Position numbers and translations under genes: made by a program | Origin: Peptoclostridium sp. | GTDB taxonomy: Bacteria > Bacillota > Clostridia > Peptostreptococcales > Peptostreptococcaceae | DNA length: 64,000 nt | Reading direction: 5' to 3' | NCBI RefSeq assembly: GCF_009881055.1 | Contig: NZ_WXFG01000033.1 | Coordinates: 62,001-126,000 of the forward strand | The notes under the pieces: model-generated | Seen by the model: the letters and a program-made list of their open reading frames with translations, nothing else | Databases searched by the model: none | What the model was told of the DNA's origin: nothing | In this document: one piece after another, positions 19,454-27,656 of the stretch | Position numbering within the stretch: position 1 is the stretch's first letter | How the letters are laid out: each line of letters begins with the position of its first letter

Positions 19454-20368
19454 ATGAATAAAGCCAAAAGAGGGCCAGACAAACATATAATGAGAATGCA
19501 CTTTCAGGAAAAGCTGGTGAAACTTATACTGCAGGCATTTTCAGCGGTTTCCATACTAGTTACAATAGGAATAGTCGCAACGCTGCTTTGGGAAACGTTG
19601 GGATTCTTAAGGGAAGTTTCAATATTCGAGTTCCTATTCACTACAAAATGGACTCCTACACTTGAGCCCAGACACTTTGGCGTAATACCTATAGTGGTTG
19701 GAACCATGATGATTGCTGTGCTTTCGAGCATAGTATCAATACCGGTGGGACTCGGAAGCGCCATATACCTCAGTGAATTTGCACCTGCAAAGGTCAGAAA
19801 AGTTGTAAAGCCAATACTTGAGGTTTTGGCCGGAATTCCTTCAATAGTGTACGGCTTCTTTGCACTCAACTTCATAACGCCGTTTTTGAAGGGGATTTTT
19901 CCGCAGATAGAAGTGTTCAACGCATTAAGCGCCGCTATAGCTGTTGGAATAATGACAATGCCGATGGTCGCATCGCTGAGCGAGGATGCTATGAGGGCTG
20001 TGCCCAAGGCGTTAAGGGAAGGGGCTTATGCGCTTGGAGCTACAAAGCTTGAAGTTGCGCTCAATGTTGTCCTGCCGGCTGCAATCTCTAATGTCATATC
20101 ATCCTTTGTACTTGCGGTATCGCGTGCGATTGGCGAGACAATGATTGTTGCAATAGCTGCAGGCTCAAGCAGTATACTCACCTTCAATCCGCTTAACAGT
20201 ATACAGACTATGACAGGCTACATGGTTAATATAAGCATGGGAGACATTCAACATGGCTCTGTAGAATACAAGACTGTTTTCGCAGTCGGACTCTTGCTTT
20301 TCCTGATGACGCTGCTTATGAATATTCTCGCAAGACATATTGTAAGCAAGTACAGGGAGGAATATTAG
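19454..20368 (+). CDS. pstC: Phosphate ABC transporter permease PstC
   Basis: Inner-membrane subunit of the Pst transporter, 304 residues with six predicted helices. The cytoplasmic ABC-coupling loop is seen as ALREGAYALGATKLEVALNVVLPAA, and the family's SRAIGETMIVAIAAGSS follows. The ATG abuts the stop codon of pstS copy 2; the ribosome site GGAGG lies in the end of pstS. Works with PstA and with PstB encoded 7 kb upstream. Confidence 0.96.
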   Translation: MNKAKRGPDKHIMRMHFQEKLVKLILQAFSAVSILVTIGIVATLLWETLGFLREVSIFEFLFTTKWTPTLEPRHFGVIPIVVGTMMIAVLSSIVSIPVGLGSAIYLSEFAPAKVRKVVKPILEVLAGIPSIVYGFFALNFITPFLKGIFPQIEVFNALSAAIAVGIMTMPMVASLSEDAMRAVPKALREGAYALGATKLEVALNVVLPAAISNVISSFVLAVSRAIGETMIVAIAAGSSSILTFNPLNSIQTMTGYMVNISMGDIQHGSVEYKTVFAVGLLLFLMTLLMNILARHIVSKYREEY

Positions 20369-20369
20369 T

Positions 20370-21272
20370 ATGAAGGGAACTCACGCAGATATGGAAAACA
20401 ACATATACAAAGGTGCGAATAGTAGCTCCAACCTAAAAGGCAGGAAGCTGATGAGCAAGATTTTCGAAGGCTTCTTTTTCATGGCCATAGCTTTTGGAAT
20501 AATAATGCTCATATTGCTGCTGGCAAACATATTCAAGACAGGTATTGGCTGGCTAAGTCTGGATTTCATAACGAATCTGCCTTCAAGATTTCCGAAAAGA
20601 GCCGGCATATATTCGGCCCTTATAGGAAGCGTTTGGGTCATAGGGCTTACATTCCTGTTCTCATTCCCTCTTGGAGTCGGAACAGCGATATATCTGGAGG
20701 AATATTCTGACAAGAAGAAATGGTTCAACAATTTGCTGCAGATAAACATAGCAAACCTGGCAGGGGTGCCGTCGATAGTCTACGGTATTCTGGGACTTGC
20801 GGTTTTTGTAAGGCTTATGGCATTTGAGAGAAGCATACTTTCGGGAGCCTTGACTCTTGCGCTTCTGATCTTGCCTGTAATAATAGTATCATCTCAGGAA
20901 GCTCTAAAGGCTGTGCCTAACGAGCTAAGACACGGTTCATATGCTCTTGGAGTATCTAAATGGCTTACGATAACAGGAGTCGTGCTTCCGTATGCAATGC
21001 CGGGAATACTAACAGGCACGATACTTGCAATGTCGCGTGCGATGGGAGAAGCGGCACCGCTTATCATAATAGGAGCGGCAGGATATATAGCATTTATCCC
21101 AAGAAGTATCATGGACTCATTTACAGTGCTTCCAATACAAATATTTAACTGGACTTCAAGGCCTCAGGCTGAGTTCCAAAATGTTGCCTCGGCAGGCATA
21201 ATAGTGCTGATAGTGCTACTCCTTTCGGCAAACGCCTTGGCTATATTCCTAAGGAATAAATACGAAAAATAA
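20370..21272 (+). CDS. pstA: Phosphate ABC transporter permease PstA
   Basis: Second permease subunit, 300 residues, six helices. The coupling loop ELRHGSYALGVSKWLTITGVVLP and SRAMGEAAPLIIIGAAGY are diagnostic of PstA. ATG 20370 is one base after the pstC stop and has GGGAGGAAT. Last gene of the pstS2-pstC-pstA transcript; pstB does not follow as it does in most genomes. Confidence 0.96.
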   Translation: MKGTHADMENNIYKGANSSSNLKGRKLMSKIFEGFFFMAIAFGIIMLILLLANIFKTGIGWLSLDFITNLPSRFPKRAGIYSALIGSVWVIGLTFLFSFPLGVGTAIYLEEYSDKKKWFNNLLQINIANLAGVPSIVYGILGLAVFVRLMAFERSILSGALTLALLILPVIIVSSQEALKAVPNELRHGSYALGVSKWLTITGVVLPYAMPGILTGTILAMSRAMGEAAPLIIIGAAGYIAFIPRSIMDSFTVLPIQIFNWTSRPQAEFQNVASAGIIVLIVLLLSANALAIFLRNKYEK

Positions 21273-21290
21273 AGCGATTAATGCAAATAA

Positions 21291-21322
21291 AAAAGTCAGA
21301 GAGCAAACTCTCTGACTTTATG
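21291..21322. terminator. Bidirectional terminator between pstA and the DUF4364 gene
   Basis: AAAGTCAGAGAG (21292-21303), loop CAAA, CTCTCTGACTTT: a 12-base perfect stem between convergent genes with A/T-rich flanks. Confidence 0.85.
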
Positions 21323-21343
21323 CTGTTTATGAAGCTGGCTGTT

Positions 21344-21871
21344 CTATTTTATGAGCAGCTGGAGTATGTCTCCGTAGAGACTGCTTGCGTTCTTCTTCCA
21401 GTTATCGCACATCAACCGGGCCTGCTTGTTTGACGGAAGGCTTATGCTAAGCTCGATAAGCGGTGTGCTGTTTTCTATTACGCTGAGCTCGACTGTGTAT
21501 TCATGCTCACTTACCTTTTTGAAATTTGATTTTATTTGTGTATCCTTAACAAGGCGATCCTTGCTTTGCAGGAGGTAAAAATCAATTTTTTCGCGCGTGG
21601 CGTAAGGTATCCTTGATATGAAGTAGTTGAGCGTCTGCATACCCTTGGAAGTGATGTTATAGCGCTGGTTGTTGGAATCGCTGTCTTCTGTCACTAGTTC
21701 GTTTTCAGTGAGCTCTGCAATGTACTGCTTGAACAGAAAATAGTTCATAAGCTCGGTTTCCATTATTATCTGTGTGATCTGCGAATTAGTAAGTCCAAAA
21801 TCAATGCTTTTAAAAATATATAAAATTAGCAGTTTCTGAATTGCCGACTCTTTAGATGAATTCTCAAACAT
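21344..21871 (-). CDS. DUF4364 family protein (winged-helix-like)
   Basis: 175-residue cytoplasmic protein matching the clostridial DUF4364 family: the N-terminal IQKLLILYIFKSIDFGLTNSQITQII block and a helix-turn-helix-like segment (QYIAELTENELV) followed by RYNITSKGMQTL, which looks like a wing. A DNA-binding role is inferred from that shape only. The start has GGAGGTTGA upstream on the minus strand. Convergent with pstA. Confidence 0.82.
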   Translation of the reverse strand: MFENSSKESAIQKLLILYIFKSIDFGLTNSQITQIIMETELMNYFLFKQYIAELTENELVTEDSDSNNQRYNITSKGMQTLNYFISRIPYATREKIDFYLLQSKDRLVKDTQIKSNFKKVSEHEYTVELSVIENSTPLIELSISLPSNKQARLMCDNWKKNASSLYGDILQLLIK

Positions 21872-21995
21872 TCAATCAACCTCCGAAAAATCTCTACTCA
21901 TATTATATTAAACCATTTTGAGATAAAAAAAAAGGCCAATGGGATATAAAGCTTGTGGAAAATCAAAGTATTAATGTAAAAATTTACTTGTGATA

Positions 21996-22024
21996 TTGAA
22001 TATTTGGCAGACATGACTTATAAT
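21996..22024 (+). promoter_or_regulatory. Sigma-A promoter of the small methyltransferase gene
   Basis: TTGAAT (21996-22001), 17-base spacer, TATAAT (22019-22024). Confidence 0.65.
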
Positions 22025-22067
22025 ATAGATACATGTGGCATTATAGTATACATAGAAGGTGATTATT

Positions 22068-22637
22068 TTGGTTAAACAGGCATCTGAGTGCTCGCAGCAT
22101 AGCATATGCCCTTGCAAGGGTAAAGAAAATATAGGCAACTTCATGGATTTTTTGAGGCCGTCTTTTGGAGAAAAAATACTACTTATGGGAGATGTGTCTT
22201 ATTATGGTAAGTATTTGAAAAAAGCAGGAGCAGATGTCACAATATTTGAGCATGCTGAAAATTTCAATAATTCAGCAGTAATCAAAAATTCAAATTGCAG
22301 TATAGTTGACGGACTGCCTGAATATATGCCTTTTAAGGATTCGTGTTTCGACAAGGTTGTTTTCCTGAATCATTTTAACAGCTTTGATGACGAAAAAAAA
22401 GTGTTAAAAGAAGTTGACAGGGTATTAAAATTACACGGGGATATAATAATTGAGGAAGTCAATCCAAAAGGAATAATAAGGAAAATATCCATCATATTTA
22501 TGAAGCTTCTGGGATTCCAGTGCAAATACTATGCACCTTGTGAAATATTAAGGCTTTTCAAAGGACTGGGCTATTCCGGGGAAATAAATGACGTTGAAAA
22601 CAAAAAATTTATATATGTTGGCAAAAAACTTAATTAA
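22068..22637 (+). CDS. Class I SAM-dependent methyltransferase-like protein
   Basis: 189 residues. The Rossmann methyltransferase core is recognisable: KILLMGDVSYYGKYLKKAGADVTIFE (motif I region, but the usual GxGxG is reduced to GDVSYYG), MPFKDSCFDKVVF, then LHGDIIIEEVNPKG. The N terminus is cysteine-rich (C-x5-C-x-C within residues 7-15), which is unusual for the family. TTG 22068 is chosen because AAGGTG is eight bases upstream. It precedes a sigma-54 activator gene, with a terminator between. Substrate unknown; loss of the glycine-rich loop leaves catalytic activity open. Confidence 0.65.
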   Translation: MVKQASECSQHSICPCKGKENIGNFMDFLRPSFGEKILLMGDVSYYGKYLKKAGADVTIFEHAENFNNSAVIKNSNCSIVDGLPEYMPFKDSCFDKVVFLNHFNSFDDEKKVLKEVDRVLKLHGDIIIEEVNPKGIIRKISIIFMKLLGFQCKYYAPCEILRLFKGLGYSGEINDVENKKFIYVGKKLN

Positions 22638-22664
22638 AGACTAGTGCTGCTAGTCTTTTTTTTA
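22636..22664 (+). terminator. Terminator after the small methyltransferase gene
   Basis: AAAGACTAG (22636-22644), loop TGCTG, CTAGTCTTT followed by a T-run. Only 22 bases separate it from the next start, so downstream genes may rely on read-through. Confidence 0.8.
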
Positions 22665-22686
22665 AATTTATAACAGGGGTGATTTG

Positions 22687-22830
22687 ATGACTGTACATTT
22701 TGAATTTGTAGCAATCATAATTCTTTTCATAATACTTGGAACTCTCCAACTTACTCTAAACAATATCCTCGTGCAGCTCAAGGAAATAAAAAATATCATA
22801 CTGACAATGAAGGTAAAGGACAAGATGTAA
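22687..22830 (+). CDS. 47-residue single-helix membrane peptide
   Basis: ATG 22687 is preceded by GGGGTGA at good spacing. The peptide has a hydrophobic helix at residues about 6-24 (FEFVAIIILFIILGTLQL), then a short amphipathic, Lys-rich tail (LKEIKNIILTMKVKDKM). Its TAA stop is immediately followed by the ATG of the sigma-54 activator with no gap, so translation is very probably coupled. I do not recognise a family. Its position suggests a membrane partner or translational lead-in for the regulator; that is inference. Confidence 0.62.
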   Translation: MTVHFEFVAIIILFIILGTLQLTLNNILVQLKEIKNIILTMKVKDKM

Positions 22831-24609
22831 ATGGTAGGACTTAAAAATATCGAAGCAGACATACAAAACATTGCTGAAGCCATATCATGTGCATTAAAGG
22901 TTGACGTGACGATAGTTGATGAGCAACTTGTCAGGATAGCAGGAACAGGGGCGTATGTGGACAAGATAGGCGAGAGGGTAAGCAGTATGTCGGCCTTTGG
23001 AAGCTCTAAGGATACGGGCAGGAGTTTCATAATTGAAAATCCGAGGCTGGACGAGGTATGCAGGCTTTGCAGTATGAAATACGAATGCGTCGAATGGGGC
23101 GAGGTATGCTGCCCAATCATGCTTGAAGGGGAGATTTGCGGCGTAATAGGCCTCATAGCATTCGATGAGCAGCAAAGGGAGAACCTTCTTGAAAATAAGG
23201 CCCAGCTCCTCAATTTCCTGGGAAGAATGTCAGAGCTCATTTCAAGCAAGCTGAGAGCCGAGGAAAAGGCGAGCATGCTAAGGATTGAGACAAGCAGAAT
23301 GCAAACGCTTATAAACAACATGGACAAGGCTGTCGTGTCAGTGAGCTTTGCCGGGGATATAAACATCTGGAATCAGAAGTTTGTGGATCTATTCAGTCAG
23401 TCTGACAAGATAGAGGGAAGAAGCATTTTTGATCTCCTAAGTTTTATTAAGTCGGATGAATTAAAGGGTGCAGCTGCCGGCAAAATTAGCGCAGGCTTTT
23501 TATACAGCAGGGGCAAAAAATCATTCAGAGGAATATACAATATAAATGCCGTCATAATAGACGGCAAGGCAGAAGGCTTTGTACTAGATTTTGTGGATGC
23601 GAAATCAGCCATAAGCGATTATAACGAAATAGCCTACTCTGAGTCTGGCATAGATTTTGAAAGCATAATAGGCAGCAGTGGGCCTATAAGTGAGGCCATA
23701 GAGCAAGCTAAGGTCGCAGCCCGCTCATCATCGGCAGTGCTTATAACGGGCGAGAGTGGAACAGGCAAGGAGCTTTTCGCAAGAGCAATACACGGCTCGA
23801 GTAAAAGAAAAAGCCATCCGTTCATAGCAATAAACTGCGCCGCAATACCAGAGGCGCTATTGGAGAGCGAGCTGTTCGGATACGAAGAGGGAGCATTCAC
23901 TGGTGCAAAAAAAGGCGGAAAGCTCGGCAAATTCGAATTGGCTGACAGGGGCACGCTGTTTCTGGACGAGATAGGCGACATGAGTCTGCATCTGCAGGCA
24001 AAGCTTCTCAGGGTGCTCCAGGAGAAGAAGATAGACAAGATAGGAGCCAGCAGCAGCACGCCGGTGGATGTAAGGATACTCTCGGCGACTAATAGAAATC
24101 TTGAGGAAATGGTTGAAAAGCGAGAATTCAGAGAGGATCTTTTTTATAGGCTTAATGTAATTCCAATCAGAGTGCCTCCTCTGAGGGAACGCATGGAGGA
24201 CATACCTGAGCTGGTAAGAAACCTTGCAAGCGAGTGTGCTCAGAATCTGGGAAAAAGCGTGGAAGGCTTTTCAGATTCAGTAATGAAAATAATTAAAGCA
24301 TATGAGTGGCCGGGCAATGTTCGCGAGCTTCAGAACGTCATTGAGTATTGCATCAACATGACAAAGACAGGCTTGATAGCGCCGGAGGACCTTCCCGAAA
24401 AGCTCCGCATGCCAAGGCCGTCAAAGCAGAGCCATGTGGAGCATGAAGCAATAGTGCCTCTGAGAGAGCTCGAAAAGGCTGAAATACAAAAGGCGTTGCA
24501 TACTTACAGGGATTACAAGCAGGATAAGGAAAAGGCGGCACAAGCCTTGGGCATATCCAGGGCGACTCTGTATCGAAAAATCAAGGAACATGAAATAATC
24601 TCAAAATGA
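22831..24609 (+). CDS. Sigma-54-dependent activator, CdsR-like (cysteine catabolism)
   Basis: 592-residue enhancer-binding protein. Residues 1-160 are a GAF-like sensor containing Cys77, Cys80, Cys86, Cys93 and Cys94. Residues about 165-270 are PAS-like. The AAA+ domain has Walker A GESGTGKE (from residue 307), the sigma-54 contact loop GAFTGA (354-359) and Walker B LFLDEIGDM. A Fis-type helix-turn-helix ends the protein (KAAQALGISRATLYRKIKEH). The next gene is a cysteine desulfidase behind a -24/-12 promoter. In Clostridioides difficile the activator CdsR controls the cysteine desulfidase gene cdsB; this arrangement suggests an ortholog, by context. Confidence 0.9.
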   Translation: MVGLKNIEADIQNIAEAISCALKVDVTIVDEQLVRIAGTGAYVDKIGERVSSMSAFGSSKDTGRSFIIENPRLDEVCRLCSMKYECVEWGEVCCPIMLEGEICGVIGLIAFDEQQRENLLENKAQLLNFLGRMSELISSKLRAEEKASMLRIETSRMQTLINNMDKAVVSVSFAGDINIWNQKFVDLFSQSDKIEGRSIFDLLSFIKSDELKGAAAGKISAGFLYSRGKKSFRGIYNINAVIIDGKAEGFVLDFVDAKSAISDYNEIAYSESGIDFESIIGSSGPISEAIEQAKVAARSSSAVLITGESGTGKELFARAIHGSSKRKSHPFIAINCAAIPEALLESELFGYEEGAFTGAKKGGKLGKFELADRGTLFLDEIGDMSLHLQAKLLRVLQEKKIDKIGASSSTPVDVRILSATNRNLEEMVEKREFREDLFYRLNVIPIRVPPLRERMEDIPELVRNLASECAQNLGKSVEGFSDSVMKIIKAYEWPGNVRELQNVIEYCINMTKTGLIAPEDLPEKLRMPRPSKQSHVEHEAIVPLRELEKAEIQKALHTYRDYKQDKEKAAQALGISRATLYRKIKEHEIISK

Positions 24610-24614
24610 GACAA

Positions 24615-24640
24615 AATCTCAAAATGAGATTATTTTTTTT
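24615..24640 (+). terminator. Terminator after the CdsR-like gene
   Basis: AATCTCA, loop AAA, TGAGATT, then ATTTTTTTT. The same TCTCAAAATGAGA stretch also occurs at 24600-24612, across the stop codon. Confidence 0.75.
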
Positions 24641-24803
24641 GTTTTTGAGATATAAAATGTGAAAAAGACCATTGCATCTTTAACGCGTAATGCTGAGCTG
24701 AGTGCACCAGAAAATTCATGGATGTATATCATCCCGCATATTCCATATGATTGAATGGCATTTCATGAAAAAATCCGTGATATTCCCGATGAGAATTAAA
24801 AGT

Positions 24804-24819
24804 TGGCACGGAAAATGCT
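24804..24819 (+). promoter_or_regulatory. Sigma-54 (-24/-12) promoter of the cysteine desulfidase gene
   Basis: TTGGCACGGAAAATGCTT, with GG (24805-24806) and GC (24817-24818) exactly ten bases apart as the sigma-54 consensus requires. It lies about 60 bases before the ATG. Confidence 0.88.
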
Positions 24820-24877
24820 TAATATATTTTCATAATTGACAGTTGAAATTTGTGGATTGGAAAATGGAGGATAAGTC

Positions 24878-26197
24878 ATGAAAAATACTATTATAGAGCT
24901 TCTAAAATCAGAGGTTAAGCCGGCACTGGGATGCACGGAGCCGGTTGCGGTGGCGCTGGCGGTTGCGAAAGCGAGAGAAATTCTTGGAGAAGAGTGCATA
25001 GAATGCAGCATAGAAGTAAGCTCCAATATATATAAGAACGGAATGGGAGTAGGAATTCCGGGGAGCAACGGAGGAGTCGGACTTGAAATAGCTGCTGCCA
25101 TGGGTCTTTTGGGAGGAGATTCAAAGCTTGGGCTCGCCGTTCTTGAAAGTGTCCAGGAAAGCCAGCTTGAGAAGGCCCAAAGGCTGGTGGACGAGGGCTT
25201 CATAAGAGTGTATCCGCTTAAAGAAGGGGACAGGATATATGCAAGAGCTGTGCTAAAGGGTGAGAAGAGCGTGGCAGAGGCCATCATAAGCACAAAGCAC
25301 GACAATTTTGTGCTGTTGAAAAAGGACGGGCAGGTGCTCTTGAATACCTGCATGAGCAACCTACAGGGCTCAGCTTCAAGCAGGAGTGATAGTCCGGTGG
25401 CAAGCTTCACTATAAGGGAGCTAATACAGCTGGTGGAAAGGCTTGAGCTCAGTGACATAGATTTTCTGCTTGAAGGGGTAAATATGAATACGAGAATGGC
25501 AAATGAGGGACTCTCTCACAAGCTAGGAGCAGGCGTTGGCTACAGCCTGAAAATGGCCATTGAAGACGGATTCATATCAGCAGACCTTGTAAATATGGCC
25601 ATGATGCTTACGGCCGCGGCTTCTGATGCAAGAATGTCGGGAATCAAGCTGCCGGTGATGAGTTCGAACGGGAGCGGAAACCACGGCCTCACAGCTATAC
25701 TTCCTATAGTTGCCTACAATGAAGAGTATCCTCAAAGCGACGAGAGACTTGCAAAGGCTCTTGCAATAAGCCATCTTGTGATAGGCTATGTAAAGAACTA
25801 TACCGGAAGACTTTCGCCTGTATGCGGCTGTGGAGTCGCGGCATCAGTCGGTTCAGCGGCAGCAATAGCTTGGCTTATGGAACTGGGGTATGAAGCTGTA
25901 GAAGGTGCCATAAGCAATGTGATAGCCAATTTGAGCGGAATGATATGCGACGGTGCAAAGGCAGGCTGCGCATACAAGCTCTCAAGTGCAGCGGCGGCGG
26001 CAATGCAAAGTGCCATAAATGTAAAGTATGGCTCCATAGTTCCAAAGTTCAACGGCATAGTGGGAGAAACCGTAGAGCAGAGCATAAGAAATCTAGGCGA
26101 GGTAAGCGATAGGGGAATGAGCGTAACTGATGCTGTAATAGTTGACGTTATGGACAGGATGAACAAAAATAAGGCTGCCAGTATAATTATGGCCTAA
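24878..26197 (+). CDS. L-cysteine desulfidase (CyuA/CdsB, UPF0597 family)
   Basis: 439-residue cytoplasmic iron-sulfur enzyme that splits L-cysteine into pyruvate, ammonia and sulfide. Family blocks are PALGCTEPVAVALA (Cys19) and SSNGSGNHGLTAILP. The cluster-ligand cysteines are Cys316 (VCGCG), Cys357 and Cys364 (MICDGAKAGC), the same seven-residue spacing as the characterised archaeal enzyme. The ATG has GGAGG upstream. A -24/-12 promoter precedes it and a dedicated activator gene stands next door, so it is probably induced by cysteine. Some databases call the family serine dehydratase alpha. Confidence 0.9.
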   Translation: MKNTIIELLKSEVKPALGCTEPVAVALAVAKAREILGEECIECSIEVSSNIYKNGMGVGIPGSNGGVGLEIAAAMGLLGGDSKLGLAVLESVQESQLEKAQRLVDEGFIRVYPLKEGDRIYARAVLKGEKSVAEAIISTKHDNFVLLKKDGQVLLNTCMSNLQGSASSRSDSPVASFTIRELIQLVERLELSDIDFLLEGVNMNTRMANEGLSHKLGAGVGYSLKMAIEDGFISADLVNMAMMLTAAASDARMSGIKLPVMSSNGSGNHGLTAILPIVAYNEEYPQSDERLAKALAISHLVIGYVKNYTGRLSPVCGCGVAASVGSAAAIAWLMELGYEAVEGAISNVIANLSGMICDGAKAGCAYKLSSAAAAAMQSAINVKYGSIVPKFNGIVGETVEQSIRNLGEVSDRGMSVTDAVIVDVMDRMNKNKAASIIMA

Positions 26198-26240
26198 TTT
26201 ATTGACAATACAGATATTTTAAATTAAAATTAATTTCATG

Positions 26241-26291
26241 AAAACTCTGTTGAAATATGGTCGCCGATCATCAATTCAGCAGAGTTTTTAT
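26241..26291 (+). terminator. Probable terminator of the cysteine desulfidase gene
   Basis: AAACTCTGTTGAA (26242-26254) pairs with TTCAGCAGAGTTT (26275-26287) with one G-U, then TTATA. A TTGACA-17-TAAAAT promoter-like pair (26202-26230) lies just before it, so the hairpin could also be in the hpt leader. Confidence 0.6.
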
Positions 26292-26329
26292 ATGGCATTA
26301 GAATATAAAATCCACACCGGAGGTAAATA

Positions 26330-26869
26330 ATGGATATAGCAAATAAAAAGTGGGAAACGCTTTGCTCGAAGGAAGACATAGCTTCAAGGGTTGAGGAGCT
26401 GGGAAGACAGATTTCACAGGATTATGAGCACAAGAAGCTATTCGTTGTATCCCTTCTAAAAGGGAGCTTTATCTTTGCATCTGACATAGTCAGGAGCATA
26501 AGCGTGCCAGTGAAAATTGGTTTCATGACCACATCGAGCTATGAGGATAAATTTGAATCCAAGGGGAGCGTCAGTGTGCTGCACGACGTGAAAGAGGATA
26601 TAGAAGGGTATGACGTGCTTATAGTTGACGACATAACTGATTCTGGAATAACAATGAATTATGTTGTGGAGCATCTTAAGGCCAAGAAGGCTGCAAGTGT
26701 TAAGTCGTGCGTGCTGCTTGACAAGCCAAGCAGGAGAGCCGTGGATTATCAGGCGGACTATATTGGCTTTACAATAGAGGATAAGTTTGTGGTAGGCTAT
26801 GGCCTTGACTACAGCGATTACTACAGGAACATACCATATGTGTTTGCTGTTACAGACGAGGACAGATAA
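26330..26869 (+). CDS. hpt: Hypoxanthine phosphoribosyltransferase
   Basis: Converts hypoxanthine or guanine plus PRPP to nucleotides (purine salvage). 179 residues with the PRPP-binding signature VLIVDDITDSGITMNYV, KGSFIFASDIVR near the N terminus and the base-binding DYIGFTIEDKFVVGYGLDY. The ATG has GGAGGT. Monocistronic, convergent with the dap operon. Confidence 0.95.
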   Translation: MDIANKKWETLCSKEDIASRVEELGRQISQDYEHKKLFVVSLLKGSFIFASDIVRSISVPVKIGFMTTSSYEDKFESKGSVSVLHDVKEDIEGYDVLIVDDITDSGITMNYVVEHLKAKKAASVKSCVLLDKPSRRAVDYQADYIGFTIEDKFVVGYGLDYSDYYRNIPYVFAVTDEDR

Positions 26870-26875
26870 AATTAA

Positions 26876-26912
26876 TAAAGGGGTGCCGGATATATCCCGG
26901 CACCCCTGATTT
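26876..26912. terminator. Bidirectional terminator between hpt and dapH
   Basis: AGGGGTGCCGG (26879-26889) pairs perfectly with CCGGCACCCCT (26897-26907) between the two convergent stop codons. Confidence 0.85.
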
Positions 26913-26924
26913 GATAATGTGAAC

Positions 26925-27644
26925 TTAACCTCTAAGGTCGTCCATGAGCTTTGTTTTTTCTGAAGTCTTTTCATCCTTCATCTTGATTACCTTCGCAGGA
27001 GAGCCTGCCACTACGCTTCCTTCAGGAACGTCAGTTGTAACTACGGCTCCGGCTGCAACTACGGCATCCTTGCCAACCTTAACTCCCTCAAGTATAACAG
27101 CGTTGGCTCCTATCATAACGCCGTCTTCCACTATTACAGGAGTTGCCGATGGAGGCTCAAGCACACCAGCTACAACAGCTCCAGCGCCAACGTGAACGTT
27201 CTTGCCTATCATGGCCCTTGCGCCAAGCACAGCATTCATGTCTATCATTGTGCCTTCGCCGACTTCAGCGCCTATGTTTATAACAGCGCCCATCATAACA
27301 ACAGCATTGTCAGCTATTGAAACCATGTCCCTTATAACGGCACCCGGCTCGATTCTGGCAGTAGTGCTGAGTTTATTGAACATTGGTATGGCTGAATTTC
27401 TTCTGTCGTTTTCCATGTGGTAGTCTGTTATTGCATCCTTGTTGTCTGCAAGTATGTTCTTAATGTCCTCATATTCGCCTATCAATATATATGAGTTGCA
27501 GCTTCCGAAAACCTTCAGGTCGCTGCATTTTTCCTTGTAAGAATAAGCGTCGAAGTCGCCGTTGACATATAGTGTCACAGGCGTTTTTTTCTTGACTTCT
27601 TTTATATATCTAGCTATTTCATAAGCATCTGTCATTTTTTTCAT
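26925..27644 (-). CDS. dapH: 2,3,4,5-tetrahydropyridine-2,6-dicarboxylate N-acetyltransferase
   Basis: Acetylates tetrahydrodipicolinate in the acetylase branch of lysine/diaminopimelate synthesis. 239 residues: an N-terminal alpha/beta domain ([22 protein letters not shown]) and a left-handed beta helix of hexapeptide repeats ([20 protein letters not shown] onwards). It ends the asd-dapA-dapB-dapH transcript, 12 bases after dapB. The acetylase type of pathway implies an N-acetyl-diaminopimelate deacetylase, for which the M20 gene at 30.5 kb is the local candidate. Confidence 0.95.
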   Translation of the reverse strand: MKKMTDAYEIARYIKEVKKKTPVTLYVNGDFDAYSYKEKCSDLKVFGSCNSYILIGEYEDIKNILADNKDAITDYHMENDRRNSAIPMFNKLSTTARIEPGAVIRDMVSIADNAVVMMGAVINIGAEVGEGTMIDMNAVLGARAMIGKNVHVGAGAVVAGVLEPPSATPVIVEDGVMIGANAVILEGVKVGKDAVVAAGAVVTTDVPEGSVVAGSPAKVIKMKDEKTSEKTKLMDDLRG

Positions 27645-27656
27645 AAATTACCTCCG

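Noticed and set aside
22668..23366. Long open frame (232 codons) on the minus strand inside the CdsR-like activator gene
   Set aside because: Antisense shadow of a well-supported gene: Ser/Leu-rich, low complexity, no ribosome site, no recognisable motif.
24796..25458. 220-codon minus-strand frame over the start of the cysteine desulfidase gene
   Set aside because: Shadow of the desulfidase gene; it also runs across the sigma-54 promoter and has no ribosome site.
26202..26291. Transcription attenuator in the hpt leader
   Set aside because: The promoter-like TTGACA-17-TAAAAT would start transcription right at the hairpin. The hairpin is more simply the terminator of the preceding gene, so I kept only that call.
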